DNA of 64,000 nucleotides from Clostridium gallinarum (GCF_014836325.1 NZ_JACSQZ010000001.1:1-64000); one strand, 5' to 3'; numbered from the stretch's first letter, positions 36,580-46,152 are shown. The notes: generated by a model from the letters alone, not told the origin. Numbers and translations are program-made.

Positions 36580-37252
36580 CTCCCCATACAGTATGTATTA
36601 TCTTATCTTCATATGAGTTTTGTTCTAATTTATCCCTTAATCTACTCATATGTACCATAACTGTATTATTCGATTGATAATACTTCTCTTTCCATACTCG
36701 TTCAAAAATTTCCTCAGCACTAAAAACCCTTCCCCTATTAGTAGCTAACAAATATAAAATTTCAAATTCTCTTGCTGTAAGTACTACTTCTTTTTTATTT
36801 ACTGACACCCTATGCTGTCTCTTATCTATAGTCATATTATTAATATTTATTATATTATCTGAAGTTGATATTTTAGAATTTAAAAAGTATGCTCTTCTAA
36901 TTAATGCCCTTATTCTAACTATTAATTCTAAGCTATTAAATGGTTTGCATATATAGTCATCTGCCCCTGTCATTATTCCCTGTATCTTATCCATATCTTC
37001 AACCTTTGCACTTAACATTAAAATAGGAATATTGTTATTTATTCTTACTCTTTTACAAACCTCTAATCCATCTATATCTGGCATCATAATATCTAATACT
37101 ATCAAATGAATTTCTTCTTTATTTAATATTTCTAACGCCTCTTTGCCACAACTCGCTTTAAATACAAAATATCCTTCACCTTTAAGATTTATTTCTAATA
37201 AATCTCTTATTTCTTTTTCATCATCTACTACAAGAATATTATTATAACTCAT
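36557..37252 (-). CDS. VanR-like OmpR-family response regulator
   Basis: A 231-residue regulator. The receiver domain (1-120) has acidic pair DDE near residue 10, phospho-Asp in LIVLDIMMPDIDG and Lys in GADDYICKPF. The OmpR winged helix (about 130-230) has VVLTAREFEILYLLATNRGRVFSAEEIFERVW and the TVMVHMSRLRDKLE recognition region. Partner of the kinase encoded immediately downstream. It likely controls this operon, including vanY. Confidence 0.92.
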   Translation of the reverse strand: MSYNNILVVDDEKEIRDLLEINLKGEGYFVFKASCGKEALEILNKEEIHLIVLDIMMPDIDGLEVCKRVRINNNIPILMLSAKVEDMDKIQGIMTGADDYICKPFNSLELIVRIRALIRRAYFLNSKISTSDNIININNMTIDKRQHRVSVNKKEVVLTAREFEILYLLATNRGRVFSAEEIFERVWKEKYYQSNNTVMVHMSRLRDKLEQNSYEDKIIHTVWGVGYKIEK

Positions 37253-37266
37253 ATTTCCTCCATACT

Positions 37267-37923
37267 TTATTTTTCTAAGTATTCTTCCAATGTAATTCCA
37301 TTATCATAAATATATTTTGCCACATCTTTTCCTACATATCTAATATGCCATGGCTCATATTCTATTCCAGTGATTCTTTTTTTATTCTTAGGATATCTTA
37401 TAATAAATCCAAATCTACTACAATTTTTTTCAAGCCATTCAGCCTCTTCTGTTCCTTCTGCAAAATATCTATACTTATTAGTAATATCTATACATAATCC
37501 CGTTTGGTGTTCACTAAATCCTGGTTTAGCTACATATGCATCTGCACTTTTCTTACCTTCATCTCTTACTCTATTATTATATATAATCTCTTGAGATTCA
37601 TAAGACCTATATGCTGAATTACCTATTAAAATTATTCCTTCTTTTTTAGCTTCATTTATTAATTCTTCTAATGGTTCCTTTATAATTCCTGCCACCTGCT
37701 TTTCTTCATTTGTTGCTTCATCTGAAAATGGTATTTCAGGTATTGTTAAATCCATTGGAATATAACTTTTATCTAATCCATTTTTTCTATTTACTAAAAT
37801 TAAAATATTATTTATTTTGCTATTTCTTTCTTCTCCCCCATTACCACTTATAATATTTACTCCACACAAACTTAATAACACTATTATTATAAACACTATA
37901 ATTGATTTAAATACTCTTTTCAT
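37267..37923 (-). CDS. vanY: VanY-like D-Ala-D-Ala carboxypeptidase
   Basis: A 218-residue M15B peptidase with an N-terminal membrane anchor (about 6-24), so it acts outside the cell. The zinc and catalytic signature is complete: SEHQTGLCIDI (SxHxxGxxxD, zinc His and Asp) and EYEPWHIRYVG (catalytic Glu and zinc His). SAYRSYESQ carries the substrate Arg. It trims the terminal D-Ala of peptidoglycan stems and so lowers vancomycin target levels. It is first in vanY-vanR-vanS, 14 bases before vanR. No vanH/A/X or vanG/T ligase genes are nearby. Confidence 0.88.
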   Translation of the reverse strand: MKRVFKSIIVFIIIVLLSLCGVNIISGNGGEERNSKINNILILVNRKNGLDKSYIPMDLTIPEIPFSDEATNEEKQVAGIIKEPLEELINEAKKEGIILIGNSAYRSYESQEIIYNNRVRDEGKKSADAYVAKPGFSEHQTGLCIDITNKYRYFAEGTEEAEWLEKNCSRFGFIIRYPKNKKRITGIEYEPWHIRYVGKDVAKYIYDNGITLEEYLEK

Positions 37924-38077
37924 ATCCTCTACTCCTCCTTGCTCATTCTGACTTTATTGTAGAAGATAGAGTTTACATCAACTCTAAAAAATTCTTACGA
38001 AATATTAAGTTTATAAATTCATTTATATTTTTTATAAATAATATACTATTAATCTTATAATATGCTATTTAACTTAC

Positions 38078-38153
38078 AAAACTAGTCTTAAAAAGTTATA
38101 TTGCTTGCTTAAGACTAGTTTTATCATTTGTTTATGATACGGTTCTCCGTATC
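38078..38153 (-). terminator. Double hairpin between the Rpn pseudogene and vanY
   Basis: AAAACTAGTCTTAA / TTAAGACTAGTTTT (14-base perfect stem, 38078-38122), then GATACGG-TTCT-CCGTATC (38136-38153). Organisation and linker match the pair at 35330-35400. Confidence 0.65.
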
Positions 38154-38259
38154 GTAAGTAAAAAATACAGACTTCCACAAACATAATATAATTAATATTA
38201 TTTCCAACTCAAGTTTTAATTATATTTTTTGTAAAAATAAGGATAGACTTTTATCTATC

Positions 38260-38705
38260 CTAGCAATTCTTATTTCTTAATGAATTAATTTTATCTATAT
38301 CTAACCCTGTTTTTAATGCTATAGTTTCATTATCTAAAACATCTAATAAATTTCTAGCTATTTCTAATGCTTTCCTCTCTTCTGCCGAACTAATCATATT
38401 TGCTCTCTCATGTAATGATCTTTCTCTGTCATAATAAATCCTCATAGTCTCTTCATCACTACTAAGGTATTCGATTTTTTGTTCAGCTTTTTCTATTGCC
38501 GTATCCAAACTCATCAACTCCTTTAATGTAGTTTCAGATATATCTTTTTCTAAAAACATTAGCCATCTTTCTATAGCATTCTCTCTATAATCTTTATCTT
38601 TTTTCTTTCTAAACCTTCGGTAGTTCTAAAAAGTGAATCTCAACCACATCTGTTAACATATAATCTTTCTCAATATCTTCTCATAAGTAGAATTATTTTT
38701 CTCAT
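38260..38705 (-). pseudogene. Decayed Rpn-family nuclease/transposase gene
   Basis: The last 99 codons are nearly identical in protein to the C-terminus of the intact gene at 41045-41890 (FLEKDISETTLKELMSLD, AEQKIEYLSSDEETMRIYY). Upstream, an extra base near 38612 breaks the frame at LELPKV. The upstream leader and ATG at 38705 still match the intact gene's leader. About 400 bases encoding the nuclease core are deleted between them (junction near 38690). It is a non-functional remnant. Confidence 0.85.
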
Positions 38706-39016
38706 ATATATTTACCTCATTATTTTTATCATTAGTTAAATTATTATCTTGTAGTAACTTTATTATAACATTAAATCAAAATTTCTTTAATATAAACTTA
38801 ATTTTAATTTATTCAGCAATAGTATCTATTACTTTAACTCCCCAATCATCCCTATTTTGAAAATTTAATATTATATTTCCTATATTCTAGTGCAATTTTA
38901 CTAGTATTAGCTTAATTAACTTTCCTTAAACATATTTTTATACATTCTATTATTAATACTATATTAAAATATAGCTAAAAAAATTGAACTACCATTAAGA
39001 TAGTTCAATTTTTTAT

Positions 39017-40678
39017 TTATATATTTAAAAATGCTTCAAATCTAGCTCTTACTTTATCTTCTCCTAATATTTGCATAATAGTATAAAGATCTGGAGTGTT
39101 GCTTCTATGAGATAGTGCTGCTCTTACAGCTCCAGCAACATCAGAAATCATTCCTTTGAATGCATCTGGATTTGCTTTATATTCTTTTCTATTTGCACAA
39201 TATCCAAGTTCCGCTCCAATAGCTTTTAAATCTTCAAACCAGTTTTCTTGGCTTCCTGCATTGAAGTTAAATTTATCTTTGTATACTTTTATTATTTCTT
39301 TTGCATTTTCTAAGCTTAAAGTCTTTGGAAGTTCAACATTTTCTGCTGTTTCTTTATTAAATAATTCATCAAAGAAATAATCAACTTTTCCTCTTACTTC
39401 ATCCCATTTTGCAAAGTCTTTTCTTGGCTTTGGACCTTCTTTATCTATATTAAAGATTTCCTTTGACATAGCTTCATTTGAAGTTACTAAATCATACATT
39501 TCTTTATCATATTCTTTAGCCCATTCAGTATATAAATCATAAACCTTATCTGCTTTTAGCTTACAAATAACTTCTTTACTTACGTCATTTAATTTTACTA
39601 TATCAAATAACGCTCCTGATTTACTCATCTTATCTAAAGCTACTTCAAAGTCATGATAATCTACTGTAGGATTTTCAGCTCTCCACTCTTCAAATGTAGA
39701 GTTTACTATATTAAGTAGGTATTCAATAACTGATTGAACTGGGTATCCAACTTCTTTATAGTATGATACAGCTGCTTCAGCATCTTTTCTCTTTGATAGC
39801 TTTCTCTTTGATCCATTATCATTTTTCATTATTGTTGGAATATGAGCATAGTTTGGTCTTTCAAAACCTAAAGTATCAAATAATTGTACGTGTATTGGTA
39901 AAGAAGATAACCATTCTTCTCCTCTTATTACATGAGTAGTTCTCATTAATGCATCATCTATAGCATGAGCAAAGTGGTAAGTTGGAAGTCCATCTCCCTT
40001 TATTATAACTACATCTTGAACATTTTCTGGGAAGCTTATATCACCTTTTATTAAATCCGAAAACTCAACTCTTGTTTCACTGTTTCCTGGTGATTTAAAT
40101 CTTATTACATAATCTTTTCCACTATTAATTCTTTCAATATACTCTTCTTCAGTTAAATTTCTATCTTTAGCATATTCTCCATAATATCCTGGAGTTATCT
40201 TAGCTTCTGTTTGTCTTTCTCTAAGTTCTGCTAATTCTTCTGGAGTATCAAAAGCTGGATAAGCTAAACCTTTTTTAATTAAGTCTTTTACAAAAGTTTT
40301 ATATATTTCAGCTCTTTCACTTTGTCTATATGGACCATATTCACCTTTAGATGAATCTTCACCAGTCATACCTTCATTAAAATCCATTCCAAAGTTATGC
40401 ATAGTTTGTATAGTATCTTCTATAGCACCTTTAACTTCTCTTTTTTGATCTGTATCTTCTATTCTTAAGAAGAAAATACCTTCAGTTTGGCTTGCTAATC
40501 TTTCATTGATTAATGCAGCAAAAACTCCCCCTATATGTTGGAAGCCTGTTGGAGATGGAGCATATCTTGAAACTACAGCACCTTCTTTTAAATTTCTCTT
40601 TGGATATTTTTCAATGTAATATTCCGGTGTCTTATCAATTTCAGGGAATATTAATTCAGCTAATTTTTCAAAACTCAT
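39017..40678 (-). CDS. gltX: Glutamyl-tRNA synthetase
   Basis: A 553-residue class I synthetase of the long clostridial type. HIGH motif in [27 protein letters not shown] as KRKLSKRKD. It begins with an extension ([26 protein letters not shown]) before the catalytic core. It charges tRNA-Glu. Expression is controlled by the T-box leader upstream. Since glnS is present, it need not misacylate tRNA-Gln, though sequence cannot exclude that. Confidence 0.96.
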   Translation of the reverse strand: MSFEKLAELIFPEIDKTPEYYIEKYPKRNLKEGAVVSRYAPSPTGFQHIGGVFAALINERLASQTEGIFFLRIEDTDQKREVKGAIEDTIQTMHNFGMDFNEGMTGEDSSKGEYGPYRQSERAEIYKTFVKDLIKKGLAYPAFDTPEELAELRERQTEAKITPGYYGEYAKDRNLTEEEYIERINSGKDYVIRFKSPGNSETRVEFSDLIKGDISFPENVQDVVIIKGDGLPTYHFAHAIDDALMRTTHVIRGEEWLSSLPIHVQLFDTLGFERPNYAHIPTIMKNDNGSKRKLSKRKDAEAAVSYYKEVGYPVQSVIEYLLNIVNSTFEEWRAENPTVDYHDFEVALDKMSKSGALFDIVKLNDVSKEVICKLKADKVYDLYTEWAKEYDKEMYDLVTSNEAMSKEIFNIDKEGPKPRKDFAKWDEVRGKVDYFFDELFNKETAENVELPKTLSLENAKEIIKVYKDKFNFNAGSQENWFEDLKAIGAELGYCANRKEYKANPDAFKGMISDVAGAVRAALSHRSNTPDLYTIMQILGEDKVRARFEAFLNI

Positions 40679-40699
40679 AATTTTACATCCTTTCGTTTA

Positions 40700-40981
40700 C
40701 TTAAAAATAAAAAAAGTCTTCAATCCTAAAAAACCTTAGGACGAAAGACATATTCCGCGTTACCACCTAAGTTGATTAATATAAATTAATCCACTCTTTC
40801 TTTTTAAGGGAAGAATCCCATAAACCTACTTACAAAATGTTTTTTCAGTTTATAGCTCCAGAGCTTCTTTCTATAGGTTTAATTTCTAGGATTACACCCT
40901 CCCTAGATCTCTTTAAATTAAATTACTATATACTTTTCTCTTTCAAAGCCTAGATATTCATTTATTATCAGTAACATTATA
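40700..40981 (-). promoter_or_regulatory. T-box riboswitch and promoter of gltX
   Basis: Minus strand: promoter TTTACA-16-TATAAT (-10 at 40976-40981), then a Stem I region. The candidate specifier GAA (Glu; at 40869-40871) is in CCTATAGAAAGAAGC. The T-box TAGGTGGTAACGCGGAATA is at 40751-40769. The terminator GTCTTTCGTCCTAA / TTAGGATTGAAGAC plus TTTTTTT is at 40710-40749. Uncharged tRNA-Glu should favour the antiterminator and gltX expression. Confidence 0.9.
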
Positions 40982-41044
40982 ACTTTACATTGCCCCTTTG
41001 TAAATAATTTATGCTTTATTTTATAGGCCTTAACCCTATCTAAA

Positions 41045-41890
41045 CTACTTATTATTTCTTAAATCCTTAATTTCCTCTATGTTTAATCCTGTTTTTATAC
41101 TTATAGTCTCATCATCTAACACATCTAATAAGTTATTAGCAATTTCTAATTTTGCCTTTTTTTCTCCTCTCTCCTCTGCAGAACTAATCATGTTAGCTCT
41201 TTCATGTAAAGATCTTTCTCTTTCATAGTAAATTCTCATAGTTTCCTCATCACTACTTAGGTATTCGATTTTTTGTTCAGCCTTTTCTATTGCTTGATCC
41301 AAACTCATCAACTCCTTCAATGTAGTTTCAGATATATCTTTTTCTAAAAACGCAAGCCATCTTTCTATACCATTTTCTCTATAATCTCTATCTTTTTTAC
41401 TTCTAAACTTAGGTAATTCCAAAAAATGTATTTCAACAACATCTGTTAGCATATAATCTTTTTCAATATCTTCCCACAGATGAAATGAAGACTGATAATT
41501 TTCAGTTCCTAAGAATTCAAAATCTAAAATATTAATTGTAATAACCTTTTCTAAACTTGTATAATCTTGACCCTGCTTTATATTCTCAAGATACATCTTT
41601 CCCCAATAAAATAATGTTCTTTTATCCATATTTCCCTGATCTGTAAGCTGAACTTCTATATCTATATTTTCACCATTAGAAGTTTTGGCCCTTACATCAA
41701 TTATTCCTGTTTTATCTATAATAAGCTCTTTTGTTAATTGTTTATTCTCTATAATTTCAACTTCAACAATAGGCTCTTTTTTAGTTCTTTTTAATACAGC
41801 ATTAATGAATGATATTAAAATATCTTCATTACCTTTTTCACCAAATATTTTCTTGAATATAAAATCATTTAATGGTTTTATCTTTCTCAT
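41045..41890 (-). CDS. Rpn-family recombination-promoting nuclease / PD-(D/E)XK transposase
   Basis: A 281-residue protein of the TIGR01784 type. It opens MRKIKPLNDFIFKKIFGEKG and has the nuclease core GIIDVRAKTSNGENIDIEVQ (Asp, Glu and Gln of PD-(D/E)XK). RTLFYWGKMYLENIKQGQDY is a family motif. The C-terminal helical tail has repeats of charged residues. Rpn proteins cut DNA and promote RecA-independent recombination in Escherichia coli. The remnant at 38260 shows this gene type duplicates and decays locally. Confidence 0.88.
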   Translation of the reverse strand: MRKIKPLNDFIFKKIFGEKGNEDILISFINAVLKRTKKEPIVEVEIIENKQLTKELIIDKTGIIDVRAKTSNGENIDIEVQLTDQGNMDKRTLFYWGKMYLENIKQGQDYTSLEKVITINILDFEFLGTENYQSSFHLWEDIEKDYMLTDVVEIHFLELPKFRSKKDRDYRENGIERWLAFLEKDISETTLKELMSLDQAIEKAEQKIEYLSSDEETMRIYYERERSLHERANMISSAEERGEKKAKLEIANNLLDVLDDETISIKTGLNIEEIKDLRNNK

Positions 41891-41966
41891 TTATATTCAC
41901 CTCATTATTTAATCTTTAGTTCAATTATTATCTTATACTAGCTTTATTATACCCTTACTTAAAACC

Positions 41967-42374
41967 TTATATTAATTTATTCATATAATATATTAACTCT
42001 TGAAAATCATTTAGATGCTTTTCAATTATCATTTGAACAATTTTTATTTCAATTTTTTTATAGTCATGTATAGCTATATTTCTAAAACCAACCATAGCTT
42101 TTAAATTTTTAGTTAATTTATCATCTATTAAATTATTTTTATTTAATACTTCAAAACCATCTCTGCTACTTTGTGGAACTCCTAATTTTTTCTCTGAAAT
42201 AACATGCATAGCTAAGTCAATAGAAGCCTCACATGCTCTTTGAATATTTAATACTATAGAATCTTGTTTTGTATAATCATTTAAATTCTCTGGATTATTA
42301 TCATAAACTTCTTTTATTCTATTTATACATCTTTCTATAGTATCTATTTTATTTAAAATTACATCACTTGCCAT
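41967..42374 (-). CDS. hepT: HepT-like RNase toxin (type VII toxin-antitoxin)
   Basis: A 135-residue all-helical HEPN protein. The RNase motif Rx4-6H is RNIAIHDY (Arg98, His103, Tyr105), which is the active site and the AMPylation target in HepT/MntA systems. Its gene overlaps the nucleotidyltransferase antitoxin gene by 11 bases and follows it, the usual order. Toxicity requires dimerisation and is blocked by polyAMPylation of the Tyr. Confidence 0.9.
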   Translation of the reverse strand: MASDVILNKIDTIERCINRIKEVYDNNPENLNDYTKQDSIVLNIQRACEASIDLAMHVISEKKLGVPQSSRDGFEVLNKNNLIDDKLTKNLKAMVGFRNIAIHDYKKIEIKIVQMIIEKHLNDFQELIYYMNKLI

Positions 42375-42765
42375 AGATAGAACCTCTTTCTTTTATCTTT
42401 TCAATAATACATTTTCTCTCATCATTAAATAAAACATATTCTTTAAAGCTACGCATCTCAAAAAACATTCTTTCCTTGTCATCTGAACAATAAATAACTT
42501 TTCCATTTCCTACTATTTGAGCTTTAAATACTGTTGATGACTTTGAAATATCAATTAAATCTACTTCTCTTTTAAAAATATCAGCAAGTTCTTGTGCTTT
42601 CATAAACACATCATATTCATCAATATCTTCCTTAGATAAAAATGCAATATCAATGTCACTATCTTCTCTTAACTCATTTCTACTTGCAGATCCAAATAAA
42701 TATATGATAATGGGATTATATTCTAATAATAGCTCAATAGCTTCCCTTAACTTATCTTCAAACAT
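42364..42765 (-). CDS. mntA: MntA-like antitoxin nucleotidyltransferase (AMPylator)
   Basis: A 133-residue minimal nucleotidyltransferase. The motif GSx10DxD is complete (Gly25, Ser26, Asp37, Asp39, in FGSASRNELREDSDIDIAFLS). A third acidic site is in VDLIDIS. It adds AMP to HepT and neutralises it. The AT hook of larger enzymes is absent. Translational overlap with hepT suggests antitoxin is made first. Confidence 0.9.
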   Translation of the reverse strand: MFEDKLREAIELLLEYNPIIIYLFGSASRNELREDSDIDIAFLSKEDIDEYDVFMKAQELADIFKREVDLIDISKSSTVFKAQIVGNGKVIYCSDDKERMFFEMRSFKEYVLFNDERKCIIEKIKERGSIYGK

Positions 42766-42875
42766 TATTTCACCTCAATTAAAGTATTGTCCACTTTAAT
42801 GTAATTATAACACTTTCCAAAAGGATTTATACTATAATTTTTCTTTTGCATAATCAAGGTAAACACTGATACATA

Positions 42876-43427
42876 TTAATTAAAAATATGTACCATTTGA
42901 ACTTCATCTCTATAAGTACCATCTTTAAGTTTAAAGGCTCTTGGTTGAATTCCAACTTTTTTAAATCCACATTTTTTATATAAATGTATTGCTCCTAGAT
43001 TATCTTCAAATACACCTAATTCAACTTGTTCAAAACCATTCTTCTCAGCTTGTTCTAATGCAATATCTAATATATATTTTCCAAGTCCCTGATTACAATA
43101 TTCCTTCAAAATAGAAATTCCAAAATATGCTCTATGCTTATACTTCATATGATTTCTAATTTTAGTTACTCCTGCATCTCCTATTATTTTTCCATCTAAA
43201 AAAGCTGTAATTGTGAAATCCTTATCATCCTTCTCAATAGAAACTAATCTTTCTTTCATTCCTTCTACATCTAAACTTATTTCTTCCGGGTATCTTGCCA
43301 TAAAATACGATTCAAAAGAAGTAATATAACGATGATGACAAATCATTTCTGCATCCTTTTCCATTGCACTTTGAAGTAATACTTTTTGTCCATTTTTTAA
43401 TATAATTTCTTTCTTATCAATAATCAT
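42876..43427 (-). CDS. GNAT-family N-acetyltransferase
   Basis: A 183-residue Gcn5-type acetyltransferase. Acetyl-CoA motif A: YFGISILKEYCNQGLGKYIL (Q/RxxGxG/A as QGLGKY). Motif B: ELGVFEDNLGAIHLYKKCGFKKVG. The N-terminus resembles the RimJ/RimL and SpeG-like group. The substrate cannot be told. It follows the toxin-antitoxin pair by 110 bases and has no apparent partner. Confidence 0.88.
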   Translation of the reverse strand: MIIDKKEIILKNGQKVLLQSAMEKDAEMICHHRYITSFESYFMARYPEEISLDVEGMKERLVSIEKDDKDFTITAFLDGKIIGDAGVTKIRNHMKYKHRAYFGISILKEYCNQGLGKYILDIALEQAEKNGFEQVELGVFEDNLGAIHLYKKCGFKKVGIQPRAFKLKDGTYRDEVQMVHIFN

Positions 43428-43488
43428 AGTTTCTCTCCAATCTCTTCTCCTATTTTTACTTCACAAACTGTTAATATTGTGGTTGATA

Positions 43489-44187
43489 TTACTTTAAGTT
43501 TTTTATTAACTTAAGTAACTCTTCACTTATTCCAACTAGATTCATGTATTTTTTAAATTGCTTTTCAAAAACTTCTATATCATGACCAAATACATTTAAA
43601 AATCCTTCTTTAATTTCTTTAAATGAGTAGAACTTTTTATATTTTTCTATCCCATAGCTTAAAATTAAATATTCAGTAAATGCACCCATAATAGGATATG
43701 AAATATTGCAGTCAATATTATAAAATATTTCATCCTCTATCATATCTACAATGCTTATATATTCATTTTCATTGATATAAAACTGCACCCAATCTAAGTT
43801 GGATAACCCATGCCATTTTCTATCAAAAAACATGGCTAGTCCTTCTCTAATTGCAGCTGAATTCGGGATGTTTATTCCATATGAAATTATATGAGCATCT
43901 TCATGAAATCCAATGCATTTTATATCATTATTGTATACTGCATAAATATTATTAGGTAATCTTGCAAATCCATTACAAGGTTCATTATCACCATATAATT
44001 CACCAACCTGTTCTGCTGTTTCACAAAGGTAATATTCTATTTTACCTTTAAAATTAGTCTGCAAAACATTGGTTATATATTTAAAACATCCTTCTTGACA
44101 TAGTATGATTTCATTTATTTCTTTTTCTGCAATGCTACCATTTGAAAAATTAAATATGTAGTTTTCACTTTCAACTTTTTTCCACAT
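43489..44187 (-). CDS. Gluzincin-like metallopeptidase (HExxH protein)
   Basis: About 232 residues from ATG 44187, where AGAGGGG lies eight bases upstream. The zinc motif is GFHEDAHIISY (HEDAH), followed 25-30 residues later by IREGLAMFFD. The latter Glu is placed as the third zinc ligand of gluzincins (peptidase MA-like). No signal peptide is seen, so it would act in the cytoplasm unless exported another way. No specific family is recognised; a DUF-type peptidase MA domain is most likely. Confidence 0.7.
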   Translation of the reverse strand: MWKKVESENYIFNFSNGSIAEKEINEIILCQEGCFKYITNVLQTNFKGKIEYYLCETAEQVGELYGDNEPCNGFARLPNNIYAVYNNDIKCIGFHEDAHIISYGINIPNSAAIREGLAMFFDRKWHGLSNLDWVQFYINENEYISIVDMIEDEIFYNIDCNISYPIMGAFTEYLILSYGIEKYKKFYSFKEIKEGFLNVFGHDIEVFEKQFKKYMNLVGISEELLKLIKNLK

Positions 44188-44402
44188 AAATTCAGCCCCT
44201 CTATTTACTTTCATTTATTATAAATCTATCGCAACTTAATAATACAATTGATTAATTATTTTCTCACTTTCTCCTCCACTATTTCCCTAAAACAACCAAA
44301 TTCCCTAAAACTTTAAATACATTCTTAATATAAAATTCATTAATTATATTTAATATTCTTATATAAATTCCTACTTATTGATCACAATTAAATACATATA
44401 TT

Positions 44403-45185
44403 CTATAAACTTAATATTAATTTTGGAATTAATTCTTCTCTACTTTTATGAAATTTTTCTGTATCTTCTTCACTTCTTCCAATTAATGCATTTTGTGTAG
44501 CTGAATTATCTGAAACACACAAAATTGCAATTCCTTCTTTATTCATAATTTCCATACAACGATAAAATGATGCTGTTTCCATTTCTATTGCTTCACTACC
44601 CACTCCTAATATCTCATTTAAATGAAAATATTCACAAAATATAGAATCTGTACAATATACTACTTTTTCTTTAACTTCAATTCCAATTTTATTTGCAATA
44701 CTTATTAAATTTTCTTTTAATTCTACCTTAGGATATACTAGCCTTTGAAACCTATCAACAGATATATTTTCATACAAATAAAGTGATGCCCCCTCCCCTG
44801 CAATAGATTTTGATGGAGTAATAATATCTCCTAACTTCATATCATCTTTTAATGCTCCAACTGCACCTATAAATATTATTTTATTACATTTAGCATTTCC
44901 CAATGTCAAACAGCAATCTACCAAATTAGATGCTCCTGCTGAAGTTTGTATATATCCATATTTCTTATTCTCTACTTCTACAATGTAACTATTATAATAT
45001 GGTCCTATTTTAATTAATTCAATTTTAGCATTAAAATTTTTGAATATCTTTTCCGGTTTCCAAGACGGTGCTAAAATAATAGCTTCATAATCTTCATTTT
45101 CATCTAACCCATATATGGCATCCAAAAAATCTGTACAGCCACTAAACCTCTCCATATTAAATCTAATTTTATTATATAAATCCAA
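44403..45185 (-). CDS. Nucleoside phosphorylase-family protein
   Basis: A 260-residue phosphorylase superfamily 1 protein. Phosphate and ribose-binding features are seen in IFIGAVGALKDDMKLGDIITPS and in the purine/ribose motif GSEAIEMETASFYRC. These resemble purine nucleoside phosphorylases and AMP nucleosidases. The N-terminal extension (about 60 residues) before YIVEVENKKYGYIQTSAGAS is unusual. Substrate likely a nucleoside; no purine operon is adjacent. Confidence 0.78.
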   Translation of the reverse strand: MDLYNKIRFNMERFSGCTDFLDAIYGLDENEDYEAIILAPSWKPEKIFKNFNAKIELIKIGPYYNSYIVEVENKKYGYIQTSAGASNLVDCCLTLGNAKCNKIIFIGAVGALKDDMKLGDIITPSKSIAGEGASLYLYENISVDRFQRLVYPKVELKENLISIANKIGIEVKEKVVYCTDSIFCEYFHLNEILGVGSEAIEMETASFYRCMEIMNKEGIAILCVSDNSATQNALIGRSEEDTEKFHKSREELIPKLILSL

Positions 45186-45239
45186 AATTCTCCCCCTCTT
45201 CTTAAATAAATATTAAAAACTAATTCCAAGTAATAAAAA

Positions 45240-45833
45240 TCACTTTATTTTTATTATTTTCTCTTCTATTTCATTTGCATCTAAATCATAATCTTTATCC
45301 GAAAATTGACCTTCGTACACACCCATATTTTTTTCATAACTAATATTAATTTCAGCTACTTCAATTTTCTTTTCCTTTAAGAAATTAAAAATATCTTTTG
45401 TTATAGATATCATCTCAGTATCTGGAATGATACTGAGATATATTGCATCATATTTGTATTTCTCTGTTGTAGGAAATTTACTTCCTGCACTAATACTACT
45501 TATATATTTTTCAACTTCACTATTACTAAAAATTTGTGCTATTTCAAAATTATTTTTTTCTCTATTTTTTATTTCAGAATAATGCTCTGATACTTGCTTT
45601 GTATTCCATGATTTACTTATTTTAAAAGAAATACTATCACTTATACAAAATACATCTGAATAATAACTTCCATAAATAAAATCTATTTTAGGTAAATCAA
45701 CCTGAAAGACACTATTGGGATAATTTACTTTTAAATATTCCTTAAAGTCTTTTTTTACATTTATTAAGATAAAGATTACTACTGATATAACTAAAATAAT
45801 AATTGTAGAAATACTTAATATTATTTTTCTCAT
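45240..45833 (-). CDS. Membrane-anchored hypothetical protein
   Basis: A 197-residue protein with a single N-terminal helix (about 4-27, KIILSISTIIILVISVVIFILI) and an outside domain of mixed alpha/beta type. It contains NYPNSVFQVDLPKIDFIYGSYYSDVFC. The pattern resembles YfjL-like Bacillus proteins, but I cannot be certain. No lipobox. Separate from neighbours on both sides; function unknown. Confidence 0.6.
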   Translation of the reverse strand: MRKIILSISTIIILVISVVIFILINVKKDFKEYLKVNYPNSVFQVDLPKIDFIYGSYYSDVFCISDSISFKISKSWNTKQVSEHYSEIKNREKNNFEIAQIFSNSEVEKYISSISAGSKFPTTEKYKYDAIYLSIIPDTEMISITKDIFNFLKEKKIEVAEINISYEKNMGVYEGQFSDKDYDLDANEIEEKIIKIK

Positions 45834-45889
45834 TTTATTTACTCCACCTTATTAAATATTTTTAATCTAGTATTTTATTAATAATTATT

Positions 45890-46072
45890 TTATAAAAAGA
45901 AAGATAAAATACCTAAAAATATAAATACAAAACCCACTATTTTTCTAATAAAAGATAAAAACTCCTCTGTTTCTAAGTGTTTATGCTTTATTATAGATTC
46001 CTTATACCAGTTAGCCTTTGGTAACAATAAACATAATAGACCTCCAGCAATTAATATAATTCCACTTATCAT
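45890..46072 (-). CDS. Small two-span membrane protein
   Basis: A 60-residue protein: helix 1 ISGIILIAGGLLCLLLP, a charged middle KHKHLETEEF, helix 2 IVGFVFIFLGILSFFL. AAGGAGA is placed correctly before the ATG. The layout (G at helix starts, RKIVGF in the second) resembles small DUF6199-type proteins common in Firmicutes. Function unknown. Confidence 0.6.
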   Translation of the reverse strand: MISGIILIAGGLLCLLLPKANWYKESIIKHKHLETEEFLSFIRKIVGFVFIFLGILSFFL

Positions 46073-46152
46073 ATCATCTATCTCCTTAATTAATTTGAGG
46101 TAATGCCCTTAAAAATAATAATATTTCTTTATAAAAAATTTTAAATTCTTTA

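Noticed and set aside
38260-41890. Insertion sequence based on the 'transposase' label of Rpn proteins
   Set aside because: No terminal inverted repeats or target duplications could be seen around either copy; the family encodes nucleases rather than IS transposases.
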